NCBI RefSeq assembly: GCF_003696315.1
Contig: NZ_RFFN01000001.1
Location: forward strand, 310,001 to 374,000
Reading direction: 5' to 3'
Source of the DNA: Pseudomonas songnenensis
GTDB lineage: Bacteria > Pseudomonadota > Gammaproteobacteria > Pseudomonadales > Pseudomonadaceae
Length of the DNA stretch: 64,000 nucleotides
The first letter of the stretch is position 1, and each line of letters starts with the position of its first letter. The position numbers and the translations under genes were made by a program. Shown here in pieces: positions 1 through 9,850 of the stretch. The notes under the pieces are model-generated. The model was not told the DNA's origin. It was given only the letters and a program-made list of their open reading frames with translations, and did no database searches.

Positions 1-305
1 AGCCATTTCGGTATCTGCCCCCAGCCCCAATGGAAGAGGGCGATCACCAGGGCGCTGATGCCCAGCCACTTGTGCAGCCGATAGGTCTTGTCCAGGCCAT
101 CGAAGAAGCGTTCGAAGCGCCGTGGCCGCACCGCCAGCACCATCGCCACGCTCATCGCGGCGATGCCGAGTACGCCGCTGTAATGCACCAGCACCTTGCG
201 CAGCGGCCAGATCTGATAACGGCCGATGATGAAGTCGTCCACCAGCAACCAGAGCAGCGTCAGTCCGACGAACAGCGCGACGTAAGTGAGTTTTATCTGT
301 CTCAT
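1..305 (-). CDS. Ferric-reductase-like transmembrane protein (partial)
   Basis: Only the N-terminal 101 codons are in the window; the 3' end runs off the left edge. The start is an ATG read leftward from 305, with an AAGGAGG ribosome site just upstream. The visible part has a hydrophobic helix near residues 6-22, a second near 41-60 and the start of a third, plus a His-containing segment (residues 76-78, RLH) and a later FHWGWG motif. These are typical of the haem-binding helices of ferric-reductase/NADPH-oxidase-like membrane domains, often followed by a ferredoxin-reductase module. The FAD/NAD part is not visible, so a cytochrome b-only protein is also possible. Confidence 0.6.
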   Translation of the reverse strand, partial: MRQIKLTYVALFVGLTLLWLLVDDFIIGRYQIWPLRKVLVHYSGVLGIAAMSVAMVLAVRPRRFERFFDGLDKTYRLHKWLGISALVIALFHWGWGQIPKW

Positions 306-478
306 CTCGGGAAAGCCTCCTTGCTGGCGCGCATTTGCCAGCGCTTCCAAGCATGTATGTGTCGCCATTGCGTCGCCATGATCACGATCACTGTGAGTCG
401 TGACCGGGGGAAACGGCGGGCGCCCTGCGTTGCGTTTTTATCTACAATTCCGCCCCGATTCCTCGAAGAGACGAGCCC

Positions 479-1402
<924 letters not shown>

Positions 1403-1414
1403 AGGAACAACTGC

Positions 1415-2176
1415 ATGAATCTCTACGCGATCCGCGCGATCTACCTGTTCGAACTGGCGCGCACCTGGCGCACCCTGCTGCAGAGCATCGCCACCCCGGT
1501 GATCTCCACCTCGCTGTACTTCGTGGTATTCGGCTCGGCCATCGGCGCGCGCATGGAGGCCATGCACGGCATCCCCTACGGCGCCTTCATCATCCCGGGC
1601 CTGATCATGATGGCGCTGCTGTCCGAGAGCATCTCCAATGCCTCGTTCGGCATCTACATGCCGCGCTACTCGGGGACTATCTACGAGGTGCTGTCGGCGC
1701 CGGTGTCCTACGTCGAGATCGTCATCGGCTACGTCGGCGCAGCGGCGACCAAATCGCTGATTCTCGGCGTGATCATCCTGGTGACGGCGCGGCTGTTCGT
1801 CGATTACCAGATCCAGCATCCGCTGATGATGGCGCTGTTCCTGGTGCTGACGGCGGTCACCTTCTGCCTGTTCGGCTTCATCATCGGCATCTGGGCCGAT
1901 GGCTGGGAAAAGCTGCAGATCGTCCCGGCGCTGATCGTCACACCGCTGGCCTTTCTCGGTGGCAGCTTCTACTCCATCGAGATGCTGCCGCCGCTATGGC
2001 AGAAGATCACGCTGTTCAACCCGGTCGTGTACCTGATCAGCGGCTTCCGCTGGAGCTTCTACGGCGTCTCGGACATCAGCGTCGGCATCAGCCTGGCGAT
2101 GATCCTCGGCTTTCTCGCCGCCTGCCTGCTGGCGGTGTGGTGGATCTTCAAGACCGGCTATCGGTTGAAAAACTGA
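1415..2176 (+). CDS. ABC-2 type permease (YadH type)
   Basis: A 253-residue inner-membrane protein with about six hydrophobic segments, as in ABC-2 permeases. It contains the characteristic mid-protein region in which a conserved Glu precedes LSAPVSY and the [11 protein letters not shown] motif near residues 178-188. It starts at ATG 1415 after GAAGGAAC, 12 bases behind the ATPase gene, and is followed immediately by a terminator. It forms the membrane part of the exporter with the upstream ATPase. Substrate unknown. Confidence 0.88.
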   Translation: MNLYAIRAIYLFELARTWRTLLQSIATPVISTSLYFVVFGSAIGARMEAMHGIPYGAFIIPGLIMMALLSESISNASFGIYMPRYSGTIYEVLSAPVSYVEIVIGYVGAAATKSLILGVIILVTARLFVDYQIQHPLMMALFLVLTAVTFCLFGFIIGIWADGWEKLQIVPALIVTPLAFLGGSFYSIEMLPPLWQKITLFNPVVYLISGFRWSFYGVSDISVGISLAMILGFLAACLLAVWWIFKTGYRLKN

Positions 2177-2186
2177 GTCAGAAACG

Positions 2187-2212
2187 AAAACGCCCGCAGA
2201 TGCGGGCGTTTT
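2187..2212. terminator. Bidirectional terminator between convergent genes
   Basis: A perfect inverted repeat (AAAACGCCCGCA / TGCGGGCGTTTT with a two-base loop) lies 11 bases after the ABC permease stop and 20 bases after the stop of the convergent leftward gene. It has A and T runs on both flanks and can serve both. Confidence 0.85.
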
Positions 2213-2231
2213 CAATTACAGCACTTGAAGC

Positions 2232-2567
2232 TTACTTGCCGAACATCTTGCCGAGGCCGAGCACGGCATCCTTGGCCTGGGTCACGGCCTGGACCTTCTC
2301 GTCGATCGCCGTGCTCTGTTCGGTAGCGCTGGCATTGGCCGCCAGTTCTTCACCATTCAGTTGTGCGCAGCCGCCTTCCACCTGGGCAATGGCATTGCTG
2401 AGCTTCTCGTTGCCAAGCATCTGGCCGAGCATCTTGCCGGTTTCCAGATTGCCTTGCTGGGCGGTCAGCTGCTGTTCGCATTTGGCCTGCGCATCGCTGG
2501 TGGCCGCCTGCAGCGAGGCGCTCGAGAGGGCGAGGACGGCACAGCCGAAGAGGTGGGAAATACGCAT
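2232..2567 (-). CDS. Small exported protein of unknown function
   Basis: I do not recognise a named family. The 111-residue product starts at the ATG read from 2567, chosen because AAGGAG lies 7 bases upstream; a longer form from 2594 would lack this. It opens with a clear signal peptide (RISHLFGCAVLALSSASLQA) ending at an ASLQA-A cleavage site. The mature protein is Gln/Ala-rich with two cysteines (KCEQQL and GGCAQL), probably one disulfide, and looks alpha-helical. A periplasmic location is inferred. Confidence 0.7.
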   Translation of the reverse strand: MRISHLFGCAVLALSSASLQAATSDAQAKCEQQLTAQQGNLETGKMLGQMLGNEKLSNAIAQVEGGCAQLNGEELAANASATEQSTAIDEKVQAVTQAKDAVLGLGKMFGK

Positions 2568-2732
2568 GGATAAGCTCCTTGTAATGTCGATCACGGCAGG
2601 TGATCGATCGAGTCCATTCGAAAAGGGCGGCGATGATAGCTGTTAGCCTGCTGCGCGCAAAGGCTCTGGCATGCAGGTTTCGTGAAGTGGTGCAGGTTGC
2701 GTGATGCTGGATGCATCCGGCCCTGAAAGCAG

Positions 2733-2765
2733 AAAACCCCGCGCAGCTCACGCCGGCGGGGTTTT
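2733..2765 (-). terminator. metK terminator
   Basis: Stem AAAACCCCGC / GCGGGGTTTT with a 13-base loop lies 18 bases past the metK stop. Read leftward it ends in a T run, so it fits rho-independent termination of the leftward metK transcript. Confidence 0.8.
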
Positions 2766-2783
2766 CCGTTGACCGGAGGTCGC

Positions 2784-3974
2784 TTACAGCCCGGCGGCGG
2801 CGCGCAGGGCGTCGGCCTTGTCGGTACGCTCCCAGGTGAAGGCGGTGAAGGTGTCGGCACCCACCGTCATTTCATAGGGGGTGCGGCCGAAGTGGCCGTA
2901 GGCCGCGGTGGCGCGATACATCGGGTGCAGCAGGTCGAGCATGGTGGTGATCGCGAAGGGGCGCAGGTCGAAATGCTCGCGCACCAGGGCGATGATCTTG
3001 TCGTCGCTGAGCTTGCCGGTGCCGAAGGTGTTCAGCGAGATGGAAGTCGGCTGCGCCACGCCGATGGCGTAGGACACCTGGATCTCGCAGCGCTCGGCGA
3101 GGCCGGCGGCGACGATGTTCTTGGCGACGTAGCGGCCAGCGTAGGCAGCGCTGCGGTCGACCTTGGACGGATCCTTGCCGGAGAACGCGCCGCCGCCGTG
3201 ACGGGCCATGCCGCCGTAGGTGTCGACGATGATCTTGCGTCCGGTCAGACCGCAGTCACCCACCGGGCCGCCGATGACGAACTGGCCGGTCGGGTTGATG
3301 TGGTACTGGGTGTCCTTGTGCAGCAGCTCGGCCGGCAGGCTGTGCTTGATGATCAGCTCCATCACCGCTTCGCGCAGGTCGCTCTGCTTGACGTCGGGGT
3401 TGTGCTGGGTCGACAGCACCACGGCGTCGATGCCGGCGACCTTGCCATTCTCGTAGCGGCAGGTGACCTGGCTCTTCGCGTCCGGGCGCAGCCACGGCAG
3501 CAGGCCGTTCTTGCGTGCCTCGGCCTGGCGCTCGACCAGGGCGTGGGAGAAGCGGATCGGCGCCGGCATCAAGACGTCGGTCTCGTTGCTGGCGTAGCCG
3601 AACATCAGGCCCTGGTCGCCGGCGCCCTGGTCTTCCGGCTTGCTGCGGTCGACGCCCTGGGCGATATCCACCGACTGCTTGCCGATGATGTTGATGATGC
3701 CGCAGGTGGCGCCATCGAAACCGACTTCCGAGCTGTTGTAGCCGATGTCGATGATGACATCGCGCACCAGTTGCTCCAGGTCGACCCAGGCCGAGGTGGT
3801 CACTTCACCGGCAACGATCGCCACACCGGTCTTGACCAGCGTCTCGCAGGCCACGCGGGCGTGCTTGTCCTCGGCGATGATGGCGTCGAGCACCGCATCG
3901 GAGATCTGATCGGCGATCTTGTCCGGATGCCCTTCGGACACGGACTCGGAGGTAAAAATCGAATATTCGCTCAT
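2784..3974 (-). CDS. metK: S-adenosylmethionine synthase
   Basis: This 396-residue protein has the length and motifs of MetK: N-terminal [19 protein letters not shown] (ATP/Met site), [12 protein letters not shown] near residue 117, and the P-loop-like [16 protein letters not shown] near 259. It makes S-adenosylmethionine from ATP and methionine in the cytoplasm. The gene lies 14 bases downstream of a SahR-like ArsR-methyltransferase gene in the same direction, so the two are probably co-transcribed, and it has its own terminator. Confidence 0.98.
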   Translation of the reverse strand: MSEYSIFTSESVSEGHPDKIADQISDAVLDAIIAEDKHARVACETLVKTGVAIVAGEVTTSAWVDLEQLVRDVIIDIGYNSSEVGFDGATCGIINIIGKQSVDIAQGVDRSKPEDQGAGDQGLMFGYASNETDVLMPAPIRFSHALVERQAEARKNGLLPWLRPDAKSQVTCRYENGKVAGIDAVVLSTQHNPDVKQSDLREAVMELIIKHSLPAELLHKDTQYHINPTGQFVIGGPVGDCGLTGRKIIVDTYGGMARHGGGAFSGKDPSKVDRSAAYAGRYVAKNIVAAGLAERCEIQVSYAIGVAQPTSISLNTFGTGKLSDDKIIALVREHFDLRPFAITTMLDLLHPMYRATAAYGHFGRTPYEMTVGADTFTAFTWERTDKADALRAAAGL

Positions 3975-3988
3975 CTATCGGTTTCCTA

Positions 3989-4990
3989 TTACCGGTGGGT
4001 GAGTCGGCTGTCAGGGGCGAGCCGGGAAAAGTACCGGGCCTGGATCTGAAAACCGTTCTTCAAGCCAATGTAGAGGCTCTCGCCGGGCGTGAGCCCCGCG
4101 GCATCGGCCCAACGGGCCAGATCGTCCTGTTCGAACCCCAACCACAGATCGCCGCAGGCCTCCCTGGCCCAACTCTGGTTGTGGCTGCACAGCTCCGTGA
4201 CCAGCAGACTGCCGCCTGCGTTCACCAGTCGTGCCAGTTGTTTCATCGCTTCGCCTGGCGCCGCCAGGTGATGCAGCACCATGTTCAGTATCACGCAGTC
4301 GGCCGGCGGGCAGTCGTCGTGCAGGGCGTCGGCGAGCTTCAGCTCGACATTGAGCAAGCCTGCCTCGTCACAGCGCGCCCGCGCCAGATCGAGCATGGCC
4401 GGGCTGTTGTCCAGCGCCACCACGCGGGCGAAGCGTCTTGCCAGCTCCGGCAAGAAGCTGCCATCGCCCGGACCGACTTCCAGTGCCGTGGCGTTGTTGT
4501 CGAAGTTCAGAGCGTCGAGCAGCGCCAGCACGCTGTCGCGGTATTGCGGCAGGCCGGCGATCAGATCCTGGCGCGTCTGGAAGCTGTCGGCCATGCGCGC
4601 GAAAAAGTCCTCGCTGGCGGCGCTGCGCTGGGCGTGCACGGCAGCGATGCGGGCCTCGATCTCGTGCGGCAACTCCAGTCGATCCGCCTCTTCCAGCAGC
4701 GCTGCATGCAACCGGCCGCCGAGGCTGTCGGCCTGCGGCAGGCTGCGCCGATAGAACACCGCGTTGCCTTCACGGCGTGTCGCCAGCAGGCCGGCCTGGG
4801 TCAGCACCTTGAGGTGATGGCTCATGCCGGACTGGCCGATGGCAAAGATCTGCGCCAGCTCGAGGACGCCGAACGAATCACTGGACAGTGCGCGCAATAC
4901 CTTCAGGCGCAAGGCATCACCGCCGGCCTTGCACAGCGAGGCAAGCTGGTCACTGGTGTCGTGGGATATCTGGGGCATGCGCAGGCTCAT
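3989..4990 (-). CDS. sahR: ArsR-family regulator fused to a SAM methyltransferase domain (SahR-like)
   Basis: The 333-residue protein has an ArsR/SmtB winged helix at about residues 10-95 (GQSGMSHHLKVLTQAGLL recognition helix region). A class I methyltransferase fold follows, with ALEVGPGDGSFLPELA as motif I (near residue 168) and NMVLHHL further on. This architecture is that of SahR, an S-adenosylhomocysteine-responsive repressor of SAM-cycle genes in Proteobacteria; position directly ahead of metK supports it. A palindrome at 5035-5052, 45 bases upstream of the start, is a candidate operator. Whether the methyltransferase domain is catalytic or only a ligand sensor is not decidable here. 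A start at the second Met (MPQIS) is possible. Confidence 0.8.
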   Translation of the reverse strand: MSLRMPQISHDTSDQLASLCKAGGDALRLKVLRALSSDSFGVLELAQIFAIGQSGMSHHLKVLTQAGLLATRREGNAVFYRRSLPQADSLGGRLHAALLEEADRLELPHEIEARIAAVHAQRSAASEDFFARMADSFQTRQDLIAGLPQYRDSVLALLDALNFDNNATALEVGPGDGSFLPELARRFARVVALDNSPAMLDLARARCDEAGLLNVELKLADALHDDCPPADCVILNMVLHHLAAPGEAMKQLARLVNAGGSLLVTELCSHNQSWAREACGDLWLGFEQDDLARWADAAGLTPGESLYIGLKNGFQIQARYFSRLAPDSRLTHR

Positions 4991-5026
4991 AAGCCGCGCA
5001 GTCTAGTCGGTCACTTTTCGTACAGC

Positions 5027-5060
5027 AAGGGCAGTATCAAAAAGTTTTGATATTGCCCTT
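5027..5060. promoter_or_regulatory. 34-base palindrome: candidate SahR operator or lysE terminator
   Basis: Two 16-base arms (5027-5042 and 5045-5060) are complementary except for one G-T pair, around a two-base centre. The inner part is TATCAAAA-AG-TTTTGATA. It lies 37 bases upstream of the ArsR-type gene and 12 bases past the lysE stop. The two-base loop and lack of a T run on the minus strand favour an operator over a terminator, but it could do both. Confidence 0.55.
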
Positions 5061-5072
5061 GGGTGCGCAGGG

Positions 5073-5675
5073 TTACTCCAGCAGACGGGACAGTCCAAGG
5101 GTGCACGACACCAGGCCCAGGCCGATGAGGAAGTAGTTGGGCAGAATATCCAGCAGGCGCTGGATCAGCCCTTCGCCGGCCAGGCGGCGCGACAGCAGGC
5201 TGTAGGCGAGCAGGATGCTCAGATCGATCACCGCCCAGATCACGATCAGCACCGTCGCCTGAGGGGCAAACGGCTGTGCGGGCAGGATGAAGCCGGGCAG
5301 GAAGGCGAGAAAGAACAGAATGTCCTTCGGGTTTGACAGGCCCACGGCCATGGCCCGCCAGAAGTAATGCGCTTCGCTGCGTTTCGGTGTGGCGGTTTCG
5401 CTGCGCCCGCCACACAGGCCGTCGCAACCCAGCCAGATCAGGTAGAGCCCGCCGAGGATCTGCCCGGCCTCGAGCACCAGGGGGTCGAGATCCAGCGCCA
5501 GATAGATCATTACCAGCGCGGCGATCATCAGGATTTGCGCCGAGATCGCACCGCCGAGGATGGTCCACAGCGGCCAGCGGCGGCGGGCGTCGGCCACCAC
5601 CAGGGCGACCACCGGACCGGGGGAGGCGATCAGCAGGGCGACCGCGGCGGCGAAGGCGAGATAGGTGGCGTTCAT
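5073..5675 (-). CDS. LysE/RhtB-family amino-acid exporter
   Basis: A 200-residue inner-membrane protein with the LysE/RhtB N-terminus (LLIASPGPVVALVVADAR, about residues 15-32; the SPGP motif is diagnostic) and about five to six hydrophobic helices. It would export an amino acid or derivative by proton antiport. Its start overlaps the stop of the upstream hydroxylase gene in an ATGA, so translation is coupled. The likely cargo is therefore the hydroxylated amino acid or its precursor; that is inference from context. Confidence 0.88.
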   Translation of the reverse strand: MNATYLAFAAAVALLIASPGPVVALVVADARRRWPLWTILGGAISAQILMIAALVMIYLALDLDPLVLEAGQILGGLYLIWLGCDGLCGGRSETATPKRSEAHYFWRAMAVGLSNPKDILFFLAFLPGFILPAQPFAPQATVLIVIWAVIDLSILLAYSLLSRRLAGEGLIQRLLDILPNYFLIGLGLVSCTLGLSRLLE

Positions 5676-6568
5676 AGTTCGGTCACCAGGCCGAAGACCC
5701 GGCTGCGCTGGCCCAGCCGCTCGGCGTAGAAGTTGGGGTTGGTGATGGCGAAGGCGCGCTGGATCCAGCGGTCGCTGCCGTCGAAACGTGCGCTGAAGGG
5801 GCTGCGCGCATGGGCGGTGCGGCGATTGTCGATGATCAGCATGTCGCCGCAGTTCAGGCGCACCGGCTCGACCACCTCCCAGGCGATGGCGCGCAGCTTG
5901 TCCATCAGCTGCTGGGCCCGGCTGCTGAAGGCCAGCATGAATTGGGGGTCGAAGCGAAAGAAGGGCGCATCCGGGTCGCCATAAAGAATGGTCTGGTGGC
6001 GATTGATGTCGATGCGCTGGTTCTTGCTCGTCGGGCCGTAGTCGGAAAGGAAGTTGTAGGGTTCGGTAAGGAAGAATGCCCGCTCCTCGAACGTCAGGCG
6101 CTCGAGAATGCGCTCGCTTGAGGCGACATAGGTGACGGCTTCGGCGTCCGGGTCCTGGCGCAGGCAGAGCAGCACGAGGTAATCGGGCAGTACGGCATGG
6201 AAGGCGTTTTCCGTATGCAGGTCCAGCTCGGTATCGAAGCTGTCCGACGTGGCCGCCCGGGAATGGGCCTGCTGGGGAAAGAAATTATTGACGATGCAAC
6301 CATCGGATTCCTGCACGTAACCGATCGGTTCGCCAAGCAGGGCGGTGGCCTGCAGGAGCAGGCGCTCGCTGCTGTCATCCGGCTTGCAGAGATGGTCGCG
6401 ACTCAGCGGCGTCGGCGGGACTTCGCCGACGGGTAGGCTCTCGAGCGTCATGAAGCCTTTCTTGTTGCCGAAAAGTCTGAAATTCAGGATCTGGCCGATC
6501 TGCTCATGCTGCAGCGCGCTCTTCTCTACCGCATTGGCCAGGAGCGTCTCGTAGTATTTGTTCTGCAT
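5672..6568 (-). CDS. Fe(II)/2-oxoglutarate amino-acid hydroxylase (VioC/AsnO-like)
   Basis: The 298-residue protein belongs to the TauD/clavaminate-synthase-like dioxygenases. Iron ligands are visible as H118 and E120 (LDLHTENAFH) and H253 (TAHARSPF). R267, 14 residues after the last His, is placed to bind 2-oxoglutarate (RFDGSDRW), the same spacing as in arginine hydroxylase VioC. Other shared landmarks are DYLVLLCLR and GDPDAPFFRFDPQFM. Family members hydroxylate free L-arginine, lysine or asparagine, usually in peptide-antibiotic clusters; no NRPS gene is in this window. It overlaps lysE by 4 bases and is divergent from a LysR gene. Substrate not determinable here. Confidence 0.82.
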   Translation of the reverse strand: MQNKYYETLLANAVEKSALQHEQIGQILNFRLFGNKKGFMTLESLPVGEVPPTPLSRDHLCKPDDSSERLLLQATALLGEPIGYVQESDGCIVNNFFPQQAHSRAATSDSFDTELDLHTENAFHAVLPDYLVLLCLRQDPDAEAVTYVASSERILERLTFEERAFFLTEPYNFLSDYGPTSKNQRIDINRHQTILYGDPDAPFFRFDPQFMLAFSSRAQQLMDKLRAIAWEVVEPVRLNCGDMLIIDNRRTAHARSPFSARFDGSDRWIQRAFAITNPNFYAERLGQRSRVFGLVTEL

Positions 6569-6712
6569 GGCATCCTTTCCTGAGTTTTAATTGGTGCGCG
6601 AGGGCGTTAAGGGAATACCGAAGCTGGCCCGGAACCCATTGCTGGCGCAGTATTGGGAGGCTGGAAAGGATTGGAAAATGGAAAAAACAACCCATAAGGA
6701 TGAGTTTTAGTC

Positions 6713-7651
6713 ATGCCGGATTCGGTCGTCGCAGTCCCACGCATGCCGCCTCTCTATGCGCTGCGGGCCTTTGAGGTGGCGGCGCGTTTCGGGTCGTTCA
6801 CCCAGGCAGCGCAGAGCCTGTTCATCACCCAGAGTGCGGTGAGCCGGCACGTGAAGACGCTGGAGGAGCACCTGGGCTGCCAGCTGTTCGAGCGGCATGG
6901 CTCGCGATTGGCGTTGACCGACGCCGGGCGCTTGCTGGCGCAGGAGCTTAAGATCGGCTTTCGCACCATCGAGAACGCCTGCGTCGCCGTCACCCGTCAG
7001 CGGGGTGCGCTACGCCTGAAAGCGCCGTCCACCCTGACCATGCGCTGGTTGCTGGGCACGCTGGAGGGCTTTCAGATGGCCAATCCGCAGAGCCGTGTGC
7101 AGCTCACCAGTGCCTGGATGGACCTGGATGCGGTGGATTTCAGTAGCGAGCCGTTCGACTGCGCAATCCTGCTCGGCAACGGCGGTTTCCCGGCTGATTG
7201 GCGACGGGTGAAGCTGTTCGACGAGTGGCTGGTACCGGTTTGTGCGCCGGAACTGCTTGGCGCCTTGCCCTGGAATACGCAGCACCTGGCCGAGGCCGAG
7301 CTCATTCACCCGTCGCGCGATTGCCGGGACTGGCGGCGCTGGTTGCAGCGTACCGGCCGCGCGGATCAGGTGGCCTGGCAGCAGGGCAAGCTGTTCGACA
7401 CCCTGGAGCTGGGCATCTCCGCCGCGGCGCAGGGGCATGGCGTCTCGATCGGCGATCTCGCGTTGGTTGGCGCGGAGCTGCAGCGCGGCAGCCTGGTGCT
7501 GCCATTTCAGCAGGCGGTGAAGTCCGGCGACAGCTATTACCTGGTCTGGCCGGGCGCAGGCAACGAGTCGGCCACCCTGACACGCATGCGCGACTACCTG
7601 CTCGAGCATCTACCGGATATCACCAGCCAGGGCGTCGAGCTGTTGGATTGA
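6713..7651 (+). CDS. LysR-family regulator (GcvA-like)
   Basis: This 312-residue protein has an N-terminal winged helix (PLYALRAFEVAARFGSFTQA, SLFITQSAVSRHVKTLEEHL) and a LysR substrate-binding domain. The GcvA-like subgroup is suggested by the PLYALRAFEVAARFGSF opening. It is divergent from the hydroxylase-exporter operon, with 144 bases between the two starts, the usual arrangement for a LysR protein controlling its neighbour and itself. Start ATG 6713 follows AAGGA; an internal Met at 6740 is possible. The inducer may be an amino acid. Confidence 0.88.
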   Translation: MPDSVVAVPRMPPLYALRAFEVAARFGSFTQAAQSLFITQSAVSRHVKTLEEHLGCQLFERHGSRLALTDAGRLLAQELKIGFRTIENACVAVTRQRGALRLKAPSTLTMRWLLGTLEGFQMANPQSRVQLTSAWMDLDAVDFSSEPFDCAILLGNGGFPADWRRVKLFDEWLVPVCAPELLGALPWNTQHLAEAELIHPSRDCRDWRRWLQRTGRADQVAWQQGKLFDTLELGISAAAQGHGVSIGDLALVGAELQRGSLVLPFQQAVKSGDSYYLVWPGAGNESATLTRMRDYLLEHLPDITSQGVELLD

Positions 7652-7746
7652 GCGCGCCTGCCGGGCGATTCAGTCATTGCCGGGGCGACCCTCGGTAGGG
7701 GAAAATGGCCGCCTTTTTCTACGTACACCCCGCAGGAGATTCAGCG

Positions 7747-9744
7747 ATGCCCAGCCGTCGTGAGCGAGCCAATGCCATCCGCGCCCTCAGCATGGATGCT
7801 GTGCAGAAAGCCAACAGCGGCCACCCGGGTGCCCCCATGGGCATGGCGGACATCGCCGAAGTGCTCTGGCGCGACCACTTGAAGCACAGCCCGACCAACC
7901 CGCAGTGGGCCGACCGCGATCGCTTCGTGCTGTCGAACGGCCACGGCTCGATGCTGATCTACTCGCTGCTGCACCTGACCGGCTACGACCTGTCCATCGA
8001 TGACCTGAAGAACTTCCGCCAGCTGCACAGCAAGACCCCGGGCCACCCGGAGTTCGGCTACACCGCCGGCGTCGAGACCACCACCGGGCCGCTGGGCCAG
8101 GGCCTGGCCAACGCTGTCGGTTTCGCCGTGGCCGAGAAGGTCATGGCGGCGCAGTTTAACCGCCCCGGCCACAACATCGTCGATCACAACACCTACGTGT
8201 TCCTCGGCGACGGCTGCATGATGGAAGGCATCAGCCACGAAGTCTGCTCGCTGGCCGGCACGCTGGGCCTGAACAAGCTGATCGCCTTCTACGATGACAA
8301 TGGCATTTCCATCGACGGCGAAGTCCACGGCTGGTTCACCGACGATACCCCGCGCCGCTTCGAGGCTTATGGCTGGCAGGTGATCCGCAATGTCGACGGC
8401 CATGATGCCGACGAAATCCAGATGGCTATCGAGACCGCGCGCAAGAGCGATCGCCCGACGCTGATCTGCTGCAAGACCATCATCGGCTTCGGCTCGCCGA
8501 ACAAGCAGGGCAAGGAAGAATCCCACGGCGCGGCCCTGGGTGACGCCGAAATCGCTCTGACCCGCGAAGCGCTGGGCTGGAAGCACGGCCCGTTCGAGAT
8601 TCCCGCGGAGATCTACGCCGAGTGGGACGCCAAGCAGAAGGGCGCCGACGCCGAGAACGAGTGGAACAAGCGCTTCGCCGCATACGAGGCCGAATTCCCC
8701 GGACTGGCATCCGAATTCAAGCGGCGCATGGCCGGCGAGCTGCCGGCTGACTTCGCCGAGAAAGCCAGCGAATTCATCCGTGAAGTTGCCAACAAGGGCG
8801 AGACCATCGCCAGCCGCAAGGCCAGCCAGAACTGCCTGAACGCCTTCGGTCCGCTGCTGCCGGAGCTGCTCGGCGGCTCGGCTGACCTGGCCGGCTCCAA
8901 CCTGACCCTGTGGAAGGGCTGCAAGCCGGTGGTGGCCGAGGATGCCTCGGGCAACTACATGTACTACGGCGTGCGCGAGTTCGGCATGGCCGCGATCATG
9001 AACGGCATCGCCCTGCACGGGGGCCTGATCCCCTACGGCGCGACCTTCCTGATGTTCATGGAATACGCGCGCAATGCCGTGCGCATGTCGGCGCTGATGA
9101 AGCAGCGTGTGCTCTACGTGTTCACTCACGATTCCATCGGCCTCGGCGAAGACGGTCCGACCCACCAGCCGATCGAGCAGCTGACCAGCCTGCGCACCAC
9201 GCCGAATCTGGACACCTGGCGCCCGGCGGATACCGTCGAATCCGCGGTGGCCTGGAAGCATGCGGTCGAGCGCAAGGACGGCCCGAGCGCGCTGATCTTC
9301 TCGCGCCAGAACCTGCCGTTCCATGTGCGCGACAACGAAACCGAAGCGGCCATCGCCCGCGGCGGCTACATCCTGAAGAACTGTGCCGGCGAGCCGGAAC
9401 TGATCCTGATCGCCACCGGTTCGGAAGTCAGCCTGGCAGTGCAGGCCGCCGACAAGCTGACCGAACAGGGCCGCAAGGTGCGCGTCGTCTCGATGCCGTG
9501 CACCAGCGTGTTCGACGCCCAGGATGCGGCCTACAAGCAGCAGGTGCTGCCGGTGGAAGTCGGCGCACGCATCGCCATCGAGGCGGCGCATGCGGACTAC
9601 TGGTACAAGTACGTCGGCCTCGACGGTCGCATCATCGGCATGACCACCTACGGCGAGTCGGCTCCGGCCAACCAGCTGTTCGAGGAATTCGGCTTCACCG
9701 TCGACAACATCCTCGCGGTCGCCGAAGAGCTGCTGGAGGACTGA
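7747..9744 (+). CDS. tkt: Transketolase
   Basis: A 665-residue transketolase. Visible features are the N-terminal [25 protein letters not shown] motif region (in two adjoining parts), the thiamine-diphosphate motif GDGCMMEG with downstream Asn (about residues 154-185), and the pyrimidine-domain segment [11 protein letters not shown]. It moves two-carbon units between sugar phosphates in the pentose phosphate pathway. Start ATG 7747 has GGAG upstream; an in-frame Met at 7705 has none and lacks family similarity. It is the first gene of the tkt-epd-pgk-fba cluster found in pseudomonads. Confidence 0.97.
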   Translation: MPSRRERANAIRALSMDAVQKANSGHPGAPMGMADIAEVLWRDHLKHSPTNPQWADRDRFVLSNGHGSMLIYSLLHLTGYDLSIDDLKNFRQLHSKTPGHPEFGYTAGVETTTGPLGQGLANAVGFAVAEKVMAAQFNRPGHNIVDHNTYVFLGDGCMMEGISHEVCSLAGTLGLNKLIAFYDDNGISIDGEVHGWFTDDTPRRFEAYGWQVIRNVDGHDADEIQMAIETARKSDRPTLICCKTIIGFGSPNKQGKEESHGAALGDAEIALTREALGWKHGPFEIPAEIYAEWDAKQKGADAENEWNKRFAAYEAEFPGLASEFKRRMAGELPADFAEKASEFIREVANKGETIASRKASQNCLNAFGPLLPELLGGSADLAGSNLTLWKGCKPVVAEDASGNYMYYGVREFGMAAIMNGIALHGGLIPYGATFLMFMEYARNAVRMSALMKQRVLYVFTHDSIGLGEDGPTHQPIEQLTSLRTTPNLDTWRPADTVESAVAWKHAVERKDGPSALIFSRQNLPFHVRDNETEAAIARGGYILKNCAGEPELILIATGSEVSLAVQAADKLTEQGRKVRVVSMPCTSVFDAQDAAYKQQVLPVEVGARIAIEAAHADYWYKYVGLDGRIIGMTTYGESAPANQLFEEFGFTVDNILAVAEELLED

Positions 9745-9751
9745 TCGCGAC

Positions 9752-9784
9752 GATGGGTGGATGGCTGCGGTCATCCATCCCATC
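9752..9784. repeat. REP-like hairpin, copy 1
   Basis: An inverted repeat (GATGGGTGGATG / CATCCATCCCATC, one bulged T) lies in the tkt-epd gap. Its core is nearly the same as the hairpin at 63217-63240. No T run follows, so it is not a classical terminator; a dispersed REP-like palindrome is likelier. Confidence 0.5.
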
Positions 9785-9850
9785 AAGCCCCCATCCGCGT
9801 AGGGTGGCGAGCCATCTGCCGCTTTCCACCTGCAGGACCGACGAGAACCC

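Noticed and set aside
2750-5072. SAM or SAH riboswitch near metK
   Set aside because: No conserved riboswitch core could be recognised; an ArsR-methyltransferase regulator explains control.
7652-7746. Thiamine (TPP) riboswitch before tkt
   Set aside because: The gap is short and lacks the conserved TPP-box elements.
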